Positions 1 to 13,000 of a DNA stretch of 64,000 nt are shown here, in pieces. The position numbers were made by a program, and so were the translations under genes. Under the pieces are notes generated by a model. That model was not told the DNA's origin. It saw only the letters and a program-made list of their open reading frames with translations, and ran no database searches. Source of the stretch: Aplidium turbinatum (lineage: Eukaryota > Chordata > Ascidiacea > Aplousobranchia > Polyclinidae); NCBI GenBank assembly GCA_918807975.1, contig OU964923.1, positions 20,627,235-20,691,234 of the forward strand. Direction: 5' to 3'. Numbering within the stretch: position 1 is the stretch's first letter; every line of letters starts with the position of its first letter.

Positions 1-91
1 AAAAAACAAATGACAAATCACGTCAGTGCATTGTTAAGATGGTGAAAAGGTTTTTGGCCTGATTCTGAATAATTAAGTCAATCCCTCGGCC

Positions 92-172
92 TCAGCTAGT
101 AAATCCGTTTCTCCTTCCATTTATTTAACATCTGGAGACGTTGAATCCACATAAAAAAGCCTGATTTGCTGA
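92..172. mobile_element. Palindromic MITE, degenerate copy
   Basis: The centre (acatctggagacgttgaat) and right arm (ctgatttgctga) match the foldback family best seen at 9614-9698. The left arm is strongly diverged. Confidence 0.45.
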
Positions 173-364
173 CCACGTCGTCACTACGACTGCATGATGA
201 GAGATAAAGTTGCTACGCCTAAAACTATTTTGCCTCTGGCTTGTAATTGACAAACTGCATGCGTTTGTAATTCCCAGTACTTATACGATTTGTTACAAAA
301 TTATGGAAAATATGATGCATGGTTTGCTTTAAAAGCCCTGATTAACTGATTTGGCCAGTAAATC

Positions 365-447
365 CCCAGACAGCACTTCAATCGTTGTTTATGATTCAAG
401 GTCTATTGAATCAATGAAAAAAAAAACCGGTTCATTTGCTGTCTGGG
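365..447. mobile_element. Palindromic MITE
   Basis: Both ends are intact: CCCAGACAGC on the left and GCTGTCTGGG on the right. The arms are related inverted repeats around a diverged centre. The copy is 83 bp long with no clear target duplication beyond two or three bases. Confidence 0.75.
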
Positions 448-956
448 TCAGTCTTTGAAACGACTTGAGATCATGACGTGGAACATTCGGTTGAAGGTCA
501 AAGTTGATTATATTATCATGTTAGTTCTCTTCCTTTCTGATGCCGCCAATATAATTTACGTGCTGTGTACTCTGCTTTGGTCTATTTAGTCTATGCAAAC
601 ATTGAATGAATGCGGATCGGTTGGTAAGGACTCGTCATGTGTGTGGTAGATATTTAACTTGTCGAGTCGTCGTCTTGTGCTGTCTCACAAAACGACAAAA
701 TTGTTATAGTTGATGTCAATATACACTAGATAAAAAGAGGTAAGTTTGAACCGATGGTGCATTGAATCTATCAACATCAGGTCGATCAAATGTTCTGAAA
801 CATCACACCAACCGCTTAATAAAGAAAAAATGAATAACTATTAACTAATCATACAGAATATGTCATTCCGATATTATTGATCTAGCTTCCGTAGCTCGGC
901 ACAGCGCATGTCACTGTGCTTCTCACTGCTCAGTAGTAATTTTATTTACAGAAGAA

Positions 957-1130
957 TTCTTGCCTTCAACCGCACTGCAGTATATAACTGCGCAAATTTT
1001 ATTTTGTATGTTATTCTCTCGGAGGATGCGCATTGTCATTGTGCGCGAAACTTCAGTGAAGCAATAAATCAACTTTGCTTTTACTTTCACTTTCATCAGA
1101 TGAACGTTGCAACTGGTGCTAGATGTGAGA
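957..1130 (+). repeat. Penelope-like / hammerhead-bearing dispersed repeat, old copy
   Basis: This copy is collinear with 61222-61400. Shared blocks are the CGCACTGCAGTAT segment, the GGATGCGCATTGTCAT stem-loop, GCAATAAATCAAC, and the TTTCACTTTCATCAGATGAA block. In this copy the ribozyme-like core is changed (CGGAGGA instead of CTGAGGA, and CTTC instead of CGTC after GAAA), so it is probably inactive. The link to Penelope-like elements is inferred from the hammerhead-type core. Confidence 0.55.
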
Positions 1131-1180
1131 ATTCTTCCAAATGTTCTCACACTTAATGAAATGATAATTTTACTTTGCAG

Positions 1181-4061
1181 GTATGGGCAGCCATCCTATC
1201 TATTTCACTTATCGCAGGGCCAAAAATACCGCCCCACAAAATTCACTCGTTGTTACGGACATTTGTGTCATTCTTACCAACAAAGGAGAAAGGCCGCCGT
1301 ACGCTTTTTGTCAAATCGAGAAAAACCTCAACAAAGGACTGGTACGCTTGCGCAGCGGTGAATCACCGAACTGTTACAGCAAATCAATCGTTTTTTACGG
1401 TAGACGTTTGATCAATGTAAAAATCGGTTGATTTGCTGTCCGGGCTGTGACAGCATCACCGAGTTTGTGTTGTTTGTAAGATAACCACCAGTCAGATGGT
1501 ATTAAGTAATCGTATGTTGATTATTTCTACGTCAACTGGCGTTAAACTACGATTTACTGTAAAATCACCTGTTCTATTGACCGACATGACACATCCAGTT
1601 TCAGGTTATTTGTCACAACTCAACAACAAAATTTAAATGGTAAACTCAGCATTCAACAAGTGTTTTTTTTTTATTCGATCAAATTGTCAAGACTGTGAAC
1701 TCAAAGTGGCGATTATGCATTGATTGCTGATATTTTAAAATAATTGACAGACTGTCCACCTCATGGTTAAGACAGACTGTTCACCTGTGGCATGTTCTAA
1801 ATTTACGCTTTTTATTTGCACGCCTTTTGACTGCGATGCACTTCCGTCATTGTTGTAAATGAACAGTTTGTCCGTTGTTCTCGCAGCGTTTGGCACCTTA
1901 TGCGTATTTGACCCGTATTTATGTTGGGCTATTATTGTACTTTACTCTGCTAAACATTGAATTTTGTTTGATTAGTCAGTTTTCTTTTACTTTGTTTTGT
2001 TTAAAACATTAGAAAAACAATCGAGTAACTTACGGATCCTTTTTTTAATCCTTGTAATTTTTCAGCTTATCAATTCAGAAAAATGATTGGGTGATTGCTG
2101 TGAGGATAAAGTTTTCAGATTTTTGCGTACTTAGCCATGTATCCCCATGTGCTTAGTGATTCATTTTGCATGACGAAACAGAAGTTAACCATAAAAACTA
2201 TTTTCTTCTTCAGATTGGATCCAGCGTATATGTCTGTTACAAAAAGTCAATGCGTCAAGTTGACCAGATATCATACAAAGCAGGTTTGCATTGCTACATA
2301 AATTGAATTCGCAGTGTGGTTGTTTTCAAGGAACTGTTGAGCCACAGCAGTTTAACGCCGGCTTTGTGTGTACGGTATCATGCTGACATTTCATCTTCAC
2401 ATTGTGAAAAGACTGAAAAATAATATCTTTTTTTCGACTTGTAATGATTTTATTTTTAAATCGTGTTTTGACCGTATGTCTGTTTCATATAATGTGTCTT
2501 TCTATAACGCTGCAAGTTTGCAAGGCATGCATTTTTAACATGGAAAAGCTTCAAAAATCAAAATCGCTGACTTGCCTTCGTCAGTTAAGTTTCGAAGTCT
2601 TCAGAGTAGAGTATTTTTTTAAAAATTGTTGCCAAGGGGTTCATACAAATATTACAAAAAAAAACGTTTTTGCGAAAGTGTAAAAGCTATCTGAAAATTT
2701 CCGAACTCTGCTACGTGACTCCTTTTCCTACTATGGTTTCGTAACCATTACAAGATTGTTGCTCCAATGTACGTCTTTCGCAGAAGTTTAACACGCGTCA
2801 CTATTGTTAGGGTATCGATTACTTTATTTTTGAATGGGTCGTGAAGCGAGTGGACTTCCTGCCATAAAACCCAATGCATGCTGATTTGCATCAGACTTGC
2901 AAGTTTCTTCAGCAAGTTTAACATCAACTTCCTGTTAGATTTGCGTACTCTCTGACGGTCACGATGTTATCCCTGACATTCGTACCACACAATGAGTCAA
3001 GTGAACAAGTCCAATATTTAGGCCACTGGCCATTCATCAAAAGTTTTTAGCTTTACATCGTTTCAACGTCTAACAAATTTTGATGACTTCCTCGACAGCA
3101 AAATCTGCCATTTTTATATTGATTTAACGTCTGCAGACGTTGAATCGATGTAAAAATGATGGATTTTGCTGTCTGCGAAGGTCGGCAGTCCGGACTCGGC
3201 TCGCTCTTAAAGATTACGTCATCGTAATGACAAAAGGAAGCAACAACTACAGCATTGACATCGATGCACTTGATATCAATTATGCATGGTTTTGATATGT
3301 CGCGCCCGCAAACAGTGCAGTGTTTCGTAATGTAAAGAATTGCGTTTATATTTCTAAATTTCCGACTTGCAAGTTGCAACCTCATGTTATTTCGAGATGC
3401 AGAGGTTTTAAAGTTGATTATTTTCTATCTAAATTACTATTCATTGGTTGCACTTTTTTAAAAAGGTGACACTTTCAAAAGCAACAGTTTTGAGCCATCT
3501 TTGTCGTTTTTCTCACGACCGTAGGCCACCGTCAAGCTTTTGACGGCACTCGTTCATTGACGTGTTGAAATACTGCTTGTTATAGCCAGTATTGTCTTTT
3601 GCATTTTTGTCCTTAAAATTTTAATGAAGAAAAATTATATATGATAGCACAAGATTTTCAAACCCTTTTCCGAAGTTGCTTCTATTGTCGCTTTCAAAAG
3701 CACAGTTACACAGTCTCATTAATGCAATTTCGAGAATGACCGTACGTTTTCCTTGCTAGTGAGTTCAATCGATCTACCAAGACAGAATGTGGCCAGTTAG
3801 TCGTAATTAGTACCTCCCTTGGGGCATACCATCATCATCTATTTCGGAACAATTCACCTCATAGGCAACTTTTTACCTTTTGTCTTCTTAGGACTTATTG
3901 GAAGATACCCTCAGGAGGATGTGGGTTCGTTTCCTCTCCCAGCCACTGTCCCGTTGTTCTGTCTACCTATGGGCGCCACTGTCGAGTGCTGGTCCAGTGA
4001 AAGACGTCACCCACTACCAACCTTTTCTACGTTCGTCCTCACAACTGAAACATCTGAAAAA
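1181..4061 (+). CDS. DENND4: DENND4 exons 1-3 of window: MABP domain and start of uDENN
   Basis: Exon 1181-1341 encodes [10 protein letters not shown] and VVTDICVIL, followed by FCQIEKNLN. Exon 2214-2283 gives [11 protein letters not shown]. These are hallmark strings of the MVB12-associated beta-prism (MABP) domain found ahead of DENN in this family and thought to bind membranes. Exon 3892-4061 starts the upstream DENN part with [23 protein letters not shown] and FSTFVLT. The reading phase at 1181 (two leading bases) requires a further upstream exon. Introns here hold MITEs at 1377, 3093 and 4095. Confidence 0.88.
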
Positions 4062-7000
4062 GTAAGGAGTTTCGTTCTTATTCGACGAAAGATCCCCAGT
4101 CAGCAAATCAGTCCTTTTTTACATTGATTCAAAGTCTGCAGTCTACAGACGTTAGATCAATGTAACAAAAGACTGATTTGCTCTCTGGGTTATTGTTAGG
4201 CGTTTATCTGTGAATGGTCTCCGGATTACTTCTAAAGCTCTTATGTGAGTTTCATCAGCTTATCGGTTAAATCGATTTCGATCTATAAAGTTAAAAAGAT
4301 GATTGCTTAAAGTAATTTAGAGCCTCCTTGCTTCTCGACGTTGAATTGTCATTATGTGGATCCAACTGTTCGTCTGTCGAACAGACTAATGGCTATTCCG
4401 AAAACGAAAATTGATGACTGAGGTTTTCGATTGTTACGTTATTTTGCACGCATCTGGCTTTCAAGCAGCGCAGCATGTTTCGTGAAATAGTTTTCTATGA
4501 TTACTTTTTGTGAACGTTTTGATAGATTCTGATACAAATTAGAAGAGACAGCTGATTTGTGCTGTTCAATCCATTAGGTATTAATATGACAATTTATGCA
4601 CAGTACAGTAAGTGTGACCTTGCAACGTGAACTTGCAATTGTGAACGGGTGGACGAGATTCTGCCTGAGCCGCCACCCTTTGCATCGTTTGGAAACTACA
4701 AAATGACCACCAACTGCCTTGCGTACCTTTTCATTTTTTGTGACAGGCCTAGTCGCGTTTAATCGTTTCCTGTTGTGCAGTATGATTGGCCATTTCTTAC
4801 CAGTTATTTGTTTGTTTTTGCCAAAAGCGCTGCGAGTGCAGTGTTTCCGCTTTTTGCATCTCTTTGACGGCCACAGACGTTACTCCATTGTTGCAAATTG
4901 TAATTATTCACCTCACGAGTTGACGACTTTATGAGCTCGAGCCACCATAAAGATCATACTGTACGAGTTATGATTGAAGACCAACATTGAATTCGAATTT
5001 CTCTTTGTTTACCCAACTGACTAGTTTTTACATTGATTCAACGCATGTCAATGTATATTCTATTCAAAACGACATTCTCATCATCATGCATCAGCTGTCT
5101 CAAAACAAAGAAGACGACGGGTTACCAGATAAGTGCCCATCGTAAAAGTCATCCATCCACCCTGTCATACCAGTAAATTATTGCTTTTTTATTCAATGTC
5201 TACAGACGTTGAATCAGAGCAAATCAGAAATGATTTGCTGGCCGAGTGAAGGCAATTCGATGGTGCTTATGTGAAACCAATCCATGGTGCTGTAGAAGCA
5301 ATTTTGTATTCCAGTGACGTAGATGGATCGAAAACTGACGTATTCAGCAATATCCGTCATTTTTAAAAATGACAATTTTTGCCGTTTGGAAAACTGGTGT
5401 TTTTGATCCTGCGCAGGTTTGATTGGGTTCTTTTTCCCAGGTTAAAATAAAAAAAAAAAATTAATCGATCCTCTTTTTTTAGGTTTTTGGTGCTGTTGTG
5501 TCTTTTTATGAAAGTTACCCTGATGGAAAATTAACAAACACTGAGCTTGAAAAACTCGGCTTGCTGCAAGACAACGGTTCACGCACTCACACCACCAAAA
5601 GTCTTCATACGAACAAGGCAATCTGCTTGCTATCTCGCTGGCCTATGTTCACAGTGTTTCGTGACTTTCTCATGTACCTTTACAAGATGACTGTGTCACC
5701 AATCGCTCACTCTGTGCCGGTGGAAAGGTAATTTTCTATAAATCTGTATCAACACATTAAAATTTTGTTTGCTTTGTGTTGCTTTACGATATGTCCGTAT
5801 TGAATCGACATCGTAGATATAATGTGTTTTATGTTGAAACAGATAAGTTAATTCAATGAAAATAAATGTATTTTTATAACCCAATAATTTTATGAGAATG
5901 TTATCACTGGTGCATGTCCGATGTTAATTTACGTCACCACATGACTTTACCCTGATGCGTCGTCCAATTCATAAATCATTTTGCGTGAAGTTCGTTTTCT
6001 GGCTACGTCATAGAGTTATCAAAATCGTTTTTTATTAAGCAATCGTTTGTGTTTAAAATCTACAAGACATTTTAAAGCAAAGCATCATTGTTCTTTGAAG
6101 TAAAACGAAAAAAAAATGCTTCTACTGAAGTTTTGGACAGCACAGCCAGCTTGTTGAACTGTTTTCAAACAATATCCTCGAGAATCTCCTCCCAAACAGC
6201 AAAATGTGTCATATCTGTGTGTCTGTGTCATATCTTCATGCAAATTGCAAGACCCTTCATTTTGTTACAGGCATATTGGACATTTCATTCATAACGTTCC
6301 CTTCCCTTCGTCACAACGACCCAGAGTCCAGTACCAAGTATGTTTAATGTTTATTCCCCAGACAGCAAATCAATCGTTTCTTTTACATTGATTCAACGTC
6401 TTGAACTCATGCAAAAAACGCTTGATTTGCCGTCTGGGTTCTTTTATCAGGAAGGACATTTTTTAACTTTCGATCTCAGTTGGGCAACACTTTATTTCAT
6501 ATCAACTTTCCGACTTTGCGTACATTACATTGCTGTATATCATGCGAACATTACATTGCTGTATATCATGCGAACATTACATTACTGTATATCATGCGAA
6601 CATTACATTACTGTATATCATGCGAACATTACATTACTGTATATCATGCGAACATTACATTGCTGTATATCATGCGAACATTACATTACTGTATATCATG
6701 CGAACATTACATTACTGTATATCATGCGAACATTACATTACTGTATATCATGCGAACATTACATTGCTGTATATCATGCGAACATTACATTACTGTATAT
6801 CATGCGAACATTACATTACTGTATATCATGCGAACATTACATTACTGTATATCATGCGAACATTACATTGCTGTATATCATGCGAACATTACATTACTGT
6901 ATATCATGCGAACATTACATTACTGTATATCATGCGAACATTACATTACTGTATATCATGCGAACATTACATTACTGTATATCATGCGAACATTACATTA

Positions 7001-10000
7001 CTGTATATCATGCGAACATTACATTACTGTATATCATGCGAACATTACATTACTGTATATCATGCGAACATTACATTACTGTATATCATGCGAACATTAC
7101 ATTGCTGTATATCATGCGAACATTACATTACTGTATATCATGCGAACATTACATTACTGTATATCATGCGAACATTACATTACTGTATATCATGCGAACA
7201 TTACATTGCTGTATATCATGCGAACATTACATTACTGTATATCATGCGAACATTACATTACTGTATATCATGCGAACATTACATTACTGTATATCATGCG
7301 AACATTACATTACTGTATATCATGCGAACATTACATTGCTGTATATCATGCGAACATTACATTACTGTATATCATGCGAACATTACATTACTGTATATCA
7401 TGCGAACATTACATTACTGTATATCATGCGAACATTACATTACTGTATATCATGCGAACATTACATTACTGTATATCATGCGAACATTACATTGCTGTAT
7501 ATCATGCGAACATTACATTACTGTATATCATGCGAACATTACATTACTGTATATCATGCGAACATTACATTACTGTATATCATGCGAACATTACATTACT
7601 GTATATCATGCGAACATTACATTACTGTATATCATGCGAACATTACATTACTGTATATCATGCGAACATTACATTACTGTATATCATGCGAACATTACAT
7701 TACTGTATATTATGCGAACATTACATTACTGTATATCATGCGAACATTACATTACTGTATATCATGCGAACATTACATTACTGTATATCATGCGAACATT
7801 ACATTGCTGTATATCATGCGAACATTACATTACTGTATATCATGCGAACATTACATTACTGTATATCATGCGAACATTACATTACTGTATATCATGCGAA
7901 CATTACATTACTGTATATCATGCGAACATTACATTACTGTATATCATGCGAACATTACATTACTGTATATCATGCGAACATTACATTACTGTATATCATG
8001 CGAACATTACATTGCTGTATATCATGCGAACATTACATTACTGTATATCATGCGAACATTACATTACTGTATATCATGCGAACATTACATTGCTGTATAT
8101 CATGCGAACATTATCATCATAATCCATCGTCGGTTTGTTCCCCACTAGTGGGGGTGGCCGATTGTTTCCGCGCAGCAATTGTTTTAATCCCTTTTCTCCA
8201 TTTCACCCTGTCCCTTGCATCTTCCTCCTTCAGTCCGACTTTTTTAAATTCATCCTTCACTTGTTGTTTCCACGTTCTTCTTGGACGACCGCGTTTCCTC
8301 TTCCCATCCACCTTTAGATCTAGCGCCTTTCTAAGAAAACTTCCTTCCTCCCTCCTTATCTCATGTCCATACCATCTTACTCCATTTGCCCTTGCCAGTT
8401 GGTCTATGGTCTCTCTCATCTCTAGCATATCCAACAATTCTTCAGTCCTTTTTTCCTTTCTCGTTTTCACCCCACACATTGCTCTCACCATTGACCTTTC
8501 CGTTCTTCTCAGGATTGCCAGTTCACTCTCTCTCAATATCCATGTCTCGCTACCATATAGCATTGCAGGCCGCACACAGCTCCGATATACTTTCCCTTTC
8601 ATCCTTAGTGAGAATTTTCTGCCATACAACATTTCCCCACATTCCCTGAACTTTGCCCAGCCCAATCTTGCCCTTGTTGTCACCGCTGCTTCACATCCAC
8701 CACTTCCATTTATCCGATCACCCAGATAACAGAAGTCTGTCACTGTTTCGATGCCATGGCAGAACTCATCATCATGGCCTTCCACTTCATTCCTTCCTTT
8801 ACTGCATTTCCCACAAACAAAACACTTCGCCAATCTTGTTGCGGCTCTCTTGAACATTACATTACTGTATATCATGCGAACATTACATTACTGTATATCA
8901 TGCGAACATTACATTACTGTATATCATGCGAACATTACATTGCTGTATATCATGCGAACATTCTAAGTCACATAGCTTCGTAGCATGTACACTTGAACAA
9001 TGAACACTGTACAGTAGAGTAGTACATTGCTAGTAGGGTCAGTGTTGTTATGCTGAGCCTTTTGGGTGTAAAGAATCATTTTGTTACTTGGCTCCCACTT
9101 GCTTTGTCACTTGCAGTCGATACCATCGGGCAGCGTATTTTAACTTCAAAATCCACAGACGAAATGTTTCAAGTTTTTTTTTTTTTTTCTTTTTGCGGCC
9201 TTCCTCGGTAACGGGGACATCACCGGATTAAAACTGGACATACATACAATCATACATACATACATACATACAATATTATATACATTACATATTTTTCTCA
9301 TGCAACGTGTTTTTTCAACGTTTGAATGGGTTTTATAGCGGTGCTAGCTAACTTTAAAGTGTTTTGGCACTTTTCACGTTCATTATTATGCTGGTACATA
9401 ACGGACTAACTGCAGCTGGTATTTTTTCGTGTCAATCAAGTTTATGACAAAAAATTAGACGATTTCTTTGTGGGATTTGTAACAGCATTGCTTGAAATTT
9501 CAGATGTCTCCGTTTCACGTCACTATTCTGACAAGGCCTCAAATCACTCCCATACCACTGAGGTAAGCGGAAGCAGTCTAGCTGCATGTACCCATCGACC
9601 CAACCAGAAACTCCCCAGACAGCAAATCAGTCGTTTTTCACGTTGATTCAACGTCTGCAGACGTTGAATCAATGTGAAAAACGACTGATTTGCCTGTTGT
9701 GTGATTTTGATCATTGCTTTGTGTATTCTCTTGTGGAGTTGGATGTGAAATGTTTGAACCAACGGAAATTTCTCGCACTGTGTTATCATTCGCCTGATAT
9801 TATTGGAAGTAAAAACGAAAATTTTTTGTAGATATTTTCGTGTTACGAAAAGATTATACCTCTCATGATCTGCATCGACTGGACGTGATTAACGTCTTTC
9901 AATTTTACAACATGTCTCTCACTTTTGACTTTGTGCGGAGAGATACCAAACGTTTGTCATGCCAATACTTCACATTTCAGTGGTGCCTCGTTTTTGGCGT

Positions 10001-13000
10001 TGCTCGATGACTTGGGTCCTGAGAACACCATAGCTGTGTTGGTGCTGGCCTTGACTGAACATAAGATCGTTATACATTCACTCAGGCCAGCTGAAATCAC
10101 CAGGGTCGCGGAGGCCCTCATCACGGTGAGTTTTCGTTGTATCTATTTGCACCCAGTCAGAAAAGCATTTGTTTGCTTCAAAATAAATCACACTAAAACT
10201 GATTTGCTATTCCGGTGCTTGTCACATAAAGTTGACTGTGGATAGGATTTTCATGAGTTTTTTTCCCCACGACCATATGGTCGATATCTATATGTAGTCA
10301 TATTATGGTTTGGTCGGACTGATTCAGTAACTCATGTAGTGAGCGACTTGCAAACCTCGCTAATGGAGTGGGGAAGAGTTTCAGCCTTGTGTTGGCAGTT
10401 ATGAAGAGCGTCGTTAGCTCAGTATGTAGTTATGTTGTATTGTTGTATTTTATGTATATATATTGCAGATTTGTAATTCCTGATGAGGACACAAGTATGC
10501 GTCCAAAACGTTAGAGTTTATTTTCTTTTAATTATGTTACATTTTGTGTGTAATACATTATGTTAAACCCGTTAAAGTTGCTTTGTTTTGTCTGTCACTG
10601 TTATATTGTTGTAGGGTTTAGAATCCGCAAACCCAAAGCTTGTCCGCATTTTCACTGAGAAATAATGAAGGAATATTATTCTTAGACTATAAAAGCTAAT
10701 AATGGCAGTTACGTTAACTTCAGCCACAGGCGCAAATTCGGTCATCGAGATTTCTCATTGTTGTTCTTAAAGAATTTTATTCAGTTGTTCACTCGAGGAG
10801 TGGAACCATTGTCACTTGATATCTTGCTATTTTTGTTTGTGAAACCAGGTGGTTTCCAATTTGTACATATACAGAACTGTCAGGGCGAACAAACACAATA
10901 GTTTCTGTTTGTTTCTCAATCGTAAGAAGGGAAATAACAAAAATAACTTTCTGTTTCAGCTTTTGTTTCCCTTCAAATGGCAATGCACGTATGTTCCTCT
11001 ATGTCCTATAGAGATGGGCTACGTGCTGGAAGCGCCATGCCCATTCATAGTTGGAGTTGATTCACGATACTTCGATCTGTTTGAGCCACCCTCAGATGTC
11101 GCATGCGTCAACCTTGACACAAACAACATAACAATGTAAGTCATTTTGCAACAGATCAAAACAAAAATTGAAGCTTTGAAATCCCCCAGGACTGCATCGA
11201 AAACAGATCAGTTCATTCTAAAATATGTCGATTGTATTAATCCAAACTTCGATGTTTGTGGTGACGTTTATGAAGGGGATTTTACTGGTTTTAACCAGTT
11301 GCACCAGCTAAGATCTATATAGTTGAATGTCTCTTTTGCAGAATGGAAGAAAAAAAGCACATAAGTTGGAAGCTCCTGCCAAAGAAGCCTGCCAAGTTCC
11401 TTCGTTCCACCTTGCAACGATATTTCAAAGAAGTCAAGGAATGTCCAAGGGAAGAATCGCTCGGAGCTTCCGTGGGTGTTGATCTTGACACATCACGCAC
11501 AGAGCGCCATCGCCGCCTTGAACTAGCCATCCAGGTGACAGCGATGTCTCCATTTGAAGACTGTCTTAGAGTTCTTTATATTCAATCATTAAATGTGTCA
11601 GTTTGAAGGAAACAGTTTACTTGTCAGAATGTTGTATATATTGTGGTTTGCGAATAACAACTATTTCTGTCGTCTTTGATGAATCTTGTATACTGTCTGG
11701 GTCGCGCTGCTTTCTAAAACCTCGTACTATTTCATGTCCTGTAATCACTAAGTTGTTGCAATTCATATGTTGATAAAAAATTTTAAAAAGAAGTTTAGAG
11801 TCACTTTCTCATCTCCAGTTGTAAGCCTGGTAAAGCTCTCAACGCCAACCGTTACCAAAGATAAATCGATTTCTCCTGAACTGGTTGATGTGATGCTCCA
11901 AGTCTTCCGTATGATCTTTCTATCTTTAGTTGGCTTAATTCTTAGAGGAGTCTTTCTATTGTCATATCTATCAACGCTCGTTCCAATTGCTATCACTTAA
12001 CCAGTCTCTCCCAACATTCAGGAAGCCGTTCTCAAGCTGATGACTGTCCTAATGAAAGGCTACCGTCAGTATCTGCTTCCGATCACGGAGGCACCTAGTG
12101 CTGGAACGACCGATCCAAGTTCTCTTTTTAACATTCAAGGTAACTGAGGAACATCTTCGCACAGGAATGTGTGATTACATTGTTTGTGTGTTCCTGGCCA
12201 CCACGTGCTCGTGGTCAAGAAGGTCCCAGACAGCAAATCAACTGTTTTTTACATTAATTCAAAAACGGCTGATTTGCTGTCTGGGGTATCTTTCATTGTT
12301 TGAGCTGGATATCTGATTGCTGCGATTTTAGTCTTTTAGTGATATTTTACCGGGTACCGTATTTTTTATTGTAGAATTCGTGAAGAGCCGAGATAAGTCG
12401 AGTCAGCGTTTTTTCAATTCTTTAACCGGGACACAACTGTTCTCCTCCTTCATCGAAGAGCGATCCTTGACTTCTTACATCGGAGGTGAGGGAGCGGCAG
12501 GCCGCTCCTCCAGCTTGGTCTTCTTTGACGAGTGCATCGATCGCATTGGGACGGATTTAGAATCCATAAAACTCATCGAAGCTGATGAGTCGTTGAAAAG
12601 GTAAAAATCGATTCCTTAGTGTACTAACAACATTTAACAACGTAATAGATTGAGTAGAATGGAGCGTTCCTCCTGACTATCAGCATAAGGCTGAGCATTC
12701 ACTGGATTGTTTCGCTTTTACCCGCTCGATCGTTGTTTATTTTCACAAGTGTAGGTACAAACGACCTGTTTTAGCCGGATCATGCGTGGTAGCGGTTTGT
12801 CACTCATTGAATACAGTTCCCTAGTCATGTGCAATGCTAGTGACAAACCGCTATCACCTCATAGCGTCAAACTAAAACAGGTCGTTTGCATCTACTGTAC
12901 ACTTGTGAAATTTAACCGCATATTTGGCCGGATTTGCACTTGATACATTCACATCGGTAAAAATTAAACTCTGGTTCCTGCTCAGTTATCTAGTAAGTTA

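Larger units (their letters stand above)
1..1180. other. Left edge: presumed DENND4 intron with repeats
   Basis: No exon was recognised here. The first recognisable exon starts at 1181 with the last two bases of a codon, so the roughly 140 N-terminal residues expected for a DENND4 protein should be encoded left of the window. The stretch holds two palindromic MITE copies and one Penelope-like repeat, listed separately. The short open frames overlapping 908-1150 on both strands lie in that repeat and are not genes. Confidence 0.6.

Noticed and set aside
6521-8113. CRISPR-like regular array
   Set aside because: The unit is repeated head to tail with no variable spacers, and the surroundings are an animal gene intron.
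6340-8729. Three overlapping + strand open frames of 530-749 codons with a Cys/His/Tyr-rich 26-residue repeat
   Set aside because: They are the 26-bp minisatellite read in its three frames. No start context, no splice logic and no non-repeat conserved part.
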